From Combretum micranthum (taxonomy: Eukaryota; Streptophyta; Magnoliopsida; Myrtales; Combretaceae): DNA of 64,000 nt. The position numbers and the translations under genes were made by a program. The notes under the pieces are model-generated. The model saw only the letters and a program-made list of their open reading frames with translations, ran no database searches and was not told the origin of the DNA. The stretch is taken from assembly GCA_024138025.1 (NCBI GenBank), contig JAMXBD010000012.1, positions 434,001 through 498,000 of the forward strand, in the 5' to 3' direction. Position 1 is the stretch's first letter, and each line of letters starts with the position of its first letter. Of the stretch, positions 60,523-64,000 are shown piece by piece.

Positions 60523-62235
60523 GAAGATATAGGCATTCGGGACTACCTATATTAACCTCCTGAGCAGCTACTGTTACTCAGGACCCTAAAATTCCCTGGA
60601 TTGTTCCGGAGTCGAAGTGCGAGTGCTCCTATGTCTATTTGTTTACTTTAATTTAAAGATAATTACCTACGACTGCAGCATTACACTAAATTAAGCTTAA
60701 GTGTTACCTCGTGTGTGCTTGTGTTACTATGTACTAGGTTTCAGCTCATTATTGTTATTATGTTTTCTTTCCAAGTAATGATTTGATGTAGATGATGATG
60801 ATATCGATTCGGTTATGGGCGATCCTAGAGGTTTAAGAGGAGAAGTGAAGTGAAATAGGGTCGATGAATTATTTGTATTTTTTATATTTTATTTTATTTT
60901 AAAATAATTGGATTTGTATCTTTTAAAGTCTGTATAGTTTCTTTTAAGGGCTTGATTGAAAAGCTCAAGTGTTTTGTAATGAGTTTTAAATCTTTGTTGA
61001 ACCATCATGAAAGGTATATGAAATACCTGATAGTATGGTTTTGTTTTATAAAAGTTGATATACTCTTGTAGGAGTGGAAATTAGAAATGTTTTTATTAAG
61101 ATTTTTTTCCGTCACAAATCTAGTTATCTCTAGAATCTAATTAAGCGATTTATGAATTTAAAACCGGCCAGCAATGTTCAACATAAATACATTCTTTTAA
61201 GAAAGCGTAAGCGTGTAATGCATGAGATATTATACGTAACTGTATACGCCTTGATTAAATTTTAGAACGTTACACTAGTGTTACTGGTACTCATGATCAA
61301 CTAGGCCCAGTAAAACACAAGCAACAATTCATTTATTAGAGTCTAATACTGATTAGTCCATTTTATATACCGATGCCTAATACGCACAAGCATCATACAA
61401 GGTAATGACATACCTGATTCGGCATCTAGAATGACTTACTTAAATCTACTTGAATCACCTGAACATGATACATAACAATACCAACTCATCACTTGATTTA
61501 AGAACGAAAACATACTCTTAAGGTTATCTAGGTTTCATAGTTATTAAGAACTACTATATAGGTCTATATATACAATCTTACTTAGATTTAGGTATACTTA
61601 ATATTAAACTAAGAGTTTAGGAGTTGTTTAGGAAGATCATTAAAAAGATTAAAATAAGTTATGACATCATCCTGTTGTTCACGTTCATGATGGGGGGCAT
61701 GATACACTCGAGAAAGGAAAAAACAAGGTCACTCCCTATGTCATGCCTATGACAAGGGTTGTGATGACCATCACCCCTTATATCATGCTCGTGATAAGGG
61801 GGTGATAGCTCCATTGAGGATGCCATGGCTATCACGGCCGTGAACGACCAAAAATCTTATGCTCAAGGAGAATATGGCCCGTACCCCTTTTTGCTCCAAA
61901 ACACAAAAATTTTCCCAAAAACTTATGTCATTGATTATAATCTAGACAAAAACTCATAAAATCAAATTTGAACAACATATAATTACTTTTCAATCAATAT
62001 TCTTAAAATTAATCTTCTGAAACATGTTTACCTTGATCTTTGAATAGGTAAAACTCCAAAATCATAATTAACGACATATAATTATTTCTTTAATCAATAT
62101 ACTTGAAAATAATCTTTCGTTCTTTCCTTCCTCCAAAATCAATGATAAAAAATAATCAACAAGAAAGCTTAGGGTTTTTGAATCTTTCTTCCTAATGCAC
62201 TAACACCTTTAATACCGACAACATGATTTAGAGAA

Positions 62236-62239
<4 letters not shown>

Positions 62240-62277
<38 letters not shown>
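62240..62277. repeat. (GA)n microsatellite
   Basis: About 19 GA units within solo LTR E, followed by a shorter run near 62310. Confidence 0.9.
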
Positions 62278-62280
<3 letters not shown>

Positions 62281-63179
62281 TTACGGTTTGGTTCTTATGA
62301 AACTGCGAGAGAGAGAGATACATATGTCTGTAGGTGGGAGGGTTTTATTTTCATTAATATAAAGACTTAATTAAGAGTGACAAAATTGCCCCTATTTTAA
62401 ATTGGTGAAATTACACTCCTTGCATTTCTTTATGATATATTTATTTTATCTTACATCTTGCATTTATATTAAGCAATATTAATTATTGATTTGATATTCA
62501 TGCATACTAATTAAAAGATTATTTGTAAGACTAGATCTACACGATTGGAAGAAGTTGCATACAATCTTATAATTAGGACGACAAAATTCTTTGGGATTAG
62601 GATGAAACCTAATAGGAGAATTCTAGATCTTTGATTGCTACCTTAGGGGGTTTTAATTAGGAAAAATTTCCAATTTTATCAACCAACAATAGATTTTCAA
62701 TGGTCTTAATAGAGACATTGGATTGCCTTAGCAATCACTACTATTCAAGAGCATTCTAATAATATTAGAATTATCCTTAGCATAATCACATATCACCCTA
62801 TGAGGATTCAAGATTTAAACATTCTTGCAATTTGACTATCTTTTTACTTAACTTATGCTTGATCTATAATTAGTAGTCATAATATATATATTATTTAACT
62901 CACCCAATTTTGTAGGTTAAACAATAGGTGAAAGGTAAATATTAGTACTTACTAATCTCAACGGAGATGATAACAAGACTCAATTTCTATATTATAGTAC
63001 CAATAGGTACACTTGCCTTTTGTATGGTTGTACTTTGGAATTGTGTTTGAGATTTTTAACTTATTATTGATTACCTATTATTCGTATCACTATAGAGAAA
63101 TAGTACTTTATAGCAAAAATCCAACTCAAAGATTAAATATGATATAAAAGCATTATATAAGACTTAAAATCACCTTTAT

Positions 63180-63528
63180 TGAAACTTTAAAATTTTAATT
63201 TGATATAAAAAATAAAATAAGTAATTATGGGAACAAAAGTAGAATATCTATAATGCCTCTTGTATTTATTTATTATAAAGATGATAATTATATAAGTGAT
63301 AGTTTTAAGATAAGGGCATTTATAACAAAAAAATGATAATAAATGATTAAATTAAAATATGTATGCTATTTATCATTTTACGTAATAGGAATTCATTATA
63401 AATTGTTATTGTCCTTAACTAAACCCTGTAATAATAGAGGCAACAAAAAAAAAAATAGTGTAATAATAGCTTTACGTAGAATAAAGAAAGAATGAATAGC
63501 AATTCCTTTTAAGTGAATAAGCCGTAAA
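63180..63528. mobile_element. MITE family M2 copy
   Basis: Internal phrase tatcattttacgtaataggaattcattata and the end ccttttaagtgaataagc match the copy at 45.5 kb. The left end is unclear. Confidence 0.5.
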
Positions 63529-63595
63529 TCTTTCATTTAAAAAATACAAAAGCTGATAGAAAATATCTATGTTAAAATACAATTATAAAGTTTAA

Positions 63596-63955
63596 AGAAG
63601 TCTCTCATAGGAAATAGGTAAATTATGCAAAGGATTTATAAATGGGAAGAATTATGCAAAGGATTTATAAATGGGAAGACCTATTGATCCATTGTCTTAA
63701 AATTTTAGGTTTTATATGGTATCAAGCACATTGATATATTCATTTATAAGGTTTGTTTATATAATATATCCTCGTTGAAACCTCCTCCTCTCCATACTCA
63801 AGGAACAGTAAGACCTAAAGTCATTATGAAGACTCACACTCGAGAGTGAAACTATGAAGATACAAATGTGACGTTTAAAAAAGTCTTGCATGAGAAATAG
63901 GTAAATTATGTAATGGATTTATAAGAGGAAAAACTCATTAATATATTATCTTAAT
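63596..63955. repeat. Direct repeats at the window end
   Basis: The phrase gaaataggtaaattatg..ggatttataa occurs at about 63610 and again at about 63893, diverged, 280 bp apart. Within the first copy, aattatgcaaaggatttata is itself doubled with a 30-bp period. Non-coding. Confidence 0.65.
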
Positions 63956-64000
63956 GTCATGTTTGATATGGGGAATGATTTAGAATAGAATGAGTTATAG

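Larger units (their letters stand above)
57366..61274 (+). mobile_element. Solo LTR (copy C), family LTR-R1, split by a hAT element
   Basis: Starts TGAAATATCC, ends AACGTTACA, flanked by ctagt at 57361-57365 and 61275-61279. The length is 3909 bp, or about 3.19 kb without the hAT insertion and its duplication. Collinear with the reverse-oriented copy A over about 57400-60650 and with copy B for the second half. The word array at 58580-58875 is built from catgat / gatcacgg / gtgatctcct. It lies inside copy E. Confidence 0.88.
56606..62455 (-). mobile_element. Solo LTR (copy E), reverse orientation, split by copy C
   Basis: Bounded by tcttg at 56601-56605 and 62456-62460. Read on the reverse strand it begins TGTAAGATAAA and ends GGTTGTTACA. 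Without the inserted copy C it is about 1.94 kb. It has the same general plan as B and C: an early gggtttt..cttcttcc leader, a word array at 61675-61885 (atcacgg / gtgataagg), an actgggcc block (about 61310), and a gatgatgatactggaccaga block (about 56930). A (GA)n tract is at 62240-62277. No internal genes. Confidence 0.82.
55860..63070 (+). mobile_element. Outer LTR-like sequence (F) split by solo LTR E
   Basis: The left part, 55860-56600, has a word array (gacatgacttg variants at 55890-56080), a TATA box, and a pyrimidine- and AT-rich leader (gattttaatgaaccctaaga). The right part, from about 62456 to 63070, continues it with ggattaggatgaaacctaat and ctcaacggagatgataac...gtaccaataggtacacttgcc, phrases typical of long plant gypsy LTR ends. 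The two halves join when LTR E and its 5-bp duplication are removed. The outer borders of F itself are not resolved. Confidence 0.55.

Noticed and set aside
1..64000. CRISPR arrays, bacterial operons, rRNA genes or organellar DNA
   Set aside because: Nothing of the kind was seen. Evenly spaced repeats are absent, and all recognisable features are those of a plant nuclear genome. No tRNA gene was recognised by eye.

Overview
This is an AT-rich nuclear segment from a flowering plant, most likely a dicot, although nothing here fixes the species. The evidence is GT-AG split genes, a pentatricopeptide-repeat (PPR) gene, a plant-type bHLH gene, and a dense load of plant LTR retrotransposons, LINEs, hAT, Mutator-like and CACTA elements. 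It carries few genes. Only three host loci can be recognised, and repeats and AT-rich spacer fill the rest.

Host genes. (1) 3430-7435 (+) is a zinc-dependent alcohol dehydrogenase-like gene in six exons that splices in frame into about 388 codons with all zinc ligands. It looks functional. A decayed second copy lies at about 24.23-28.69 kb on the same strand, with a stop in the structural-zinc loop. (2) 8725-10504 (-) is a PLS-class PPR gene broken by two frameshifts and lacking its DYW domain. (3) 34270-38850 (+) is a bHLH gene of the bHLH162-like type in three exons, with a net +1 shift inside exon 2. Two unrecognised open frames near 54.0 and 55.3 kb are weak candidates.

Layout. 0-3 kb: a Mutator-like MITE with a perfect 9-bp target duplication, then a GC-rich hAT element with a perfect 8-bp duplication. 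3.4-7.5 kb: the ADH gene, with MITEs in introns 1 and 4. 8.7-10.5 kb: the PPR pseudogene. 10.5-12.4 kb: a long inverted repeat. 12.5-18.5 kb: MULE MITEs, a LINE 3' end, and a hairpin MITE split by another repeat. 21-24.2 kb: an LTR fragment, reverse orientation. 24.2-28.7 kb: the ADH pseudogene. 29-31.8 kb: copia and gypsy debris (-). 34.3-38.9 kb: the bHLH gene. 39.5-42.8 kb: a hAT element whose target duplication was split by a 2.8-kb solo LTR. 43-43.9 kb: a hAT element and a 212-bp tandem duplication. 45.9-46.9 kb: a LINE fragment. 47.0-52.2 kb: a complete but dead Ty1/copia element with a CACTA MITE inside. 55.8-63 kb: a four-level nest.

The most interesting structure is that nest. A hAT element sits in a forward solo LTR, which sits in a reverse solo LTR, which sits in another LTR-like sequence, and the three inner boundaries are proved by target-site duplications. 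The LTRs also share an odd design: each carries about 200-400 bp of short words repeated in both orientations. The word differs between copies (GCCGCCGGC type versus ATCACGG/CATGAT type), and GCCGGC-type words also occur in the unrelated copia LTRs. No new enzyme-based system was found. The novelty lies in repeat architecture.
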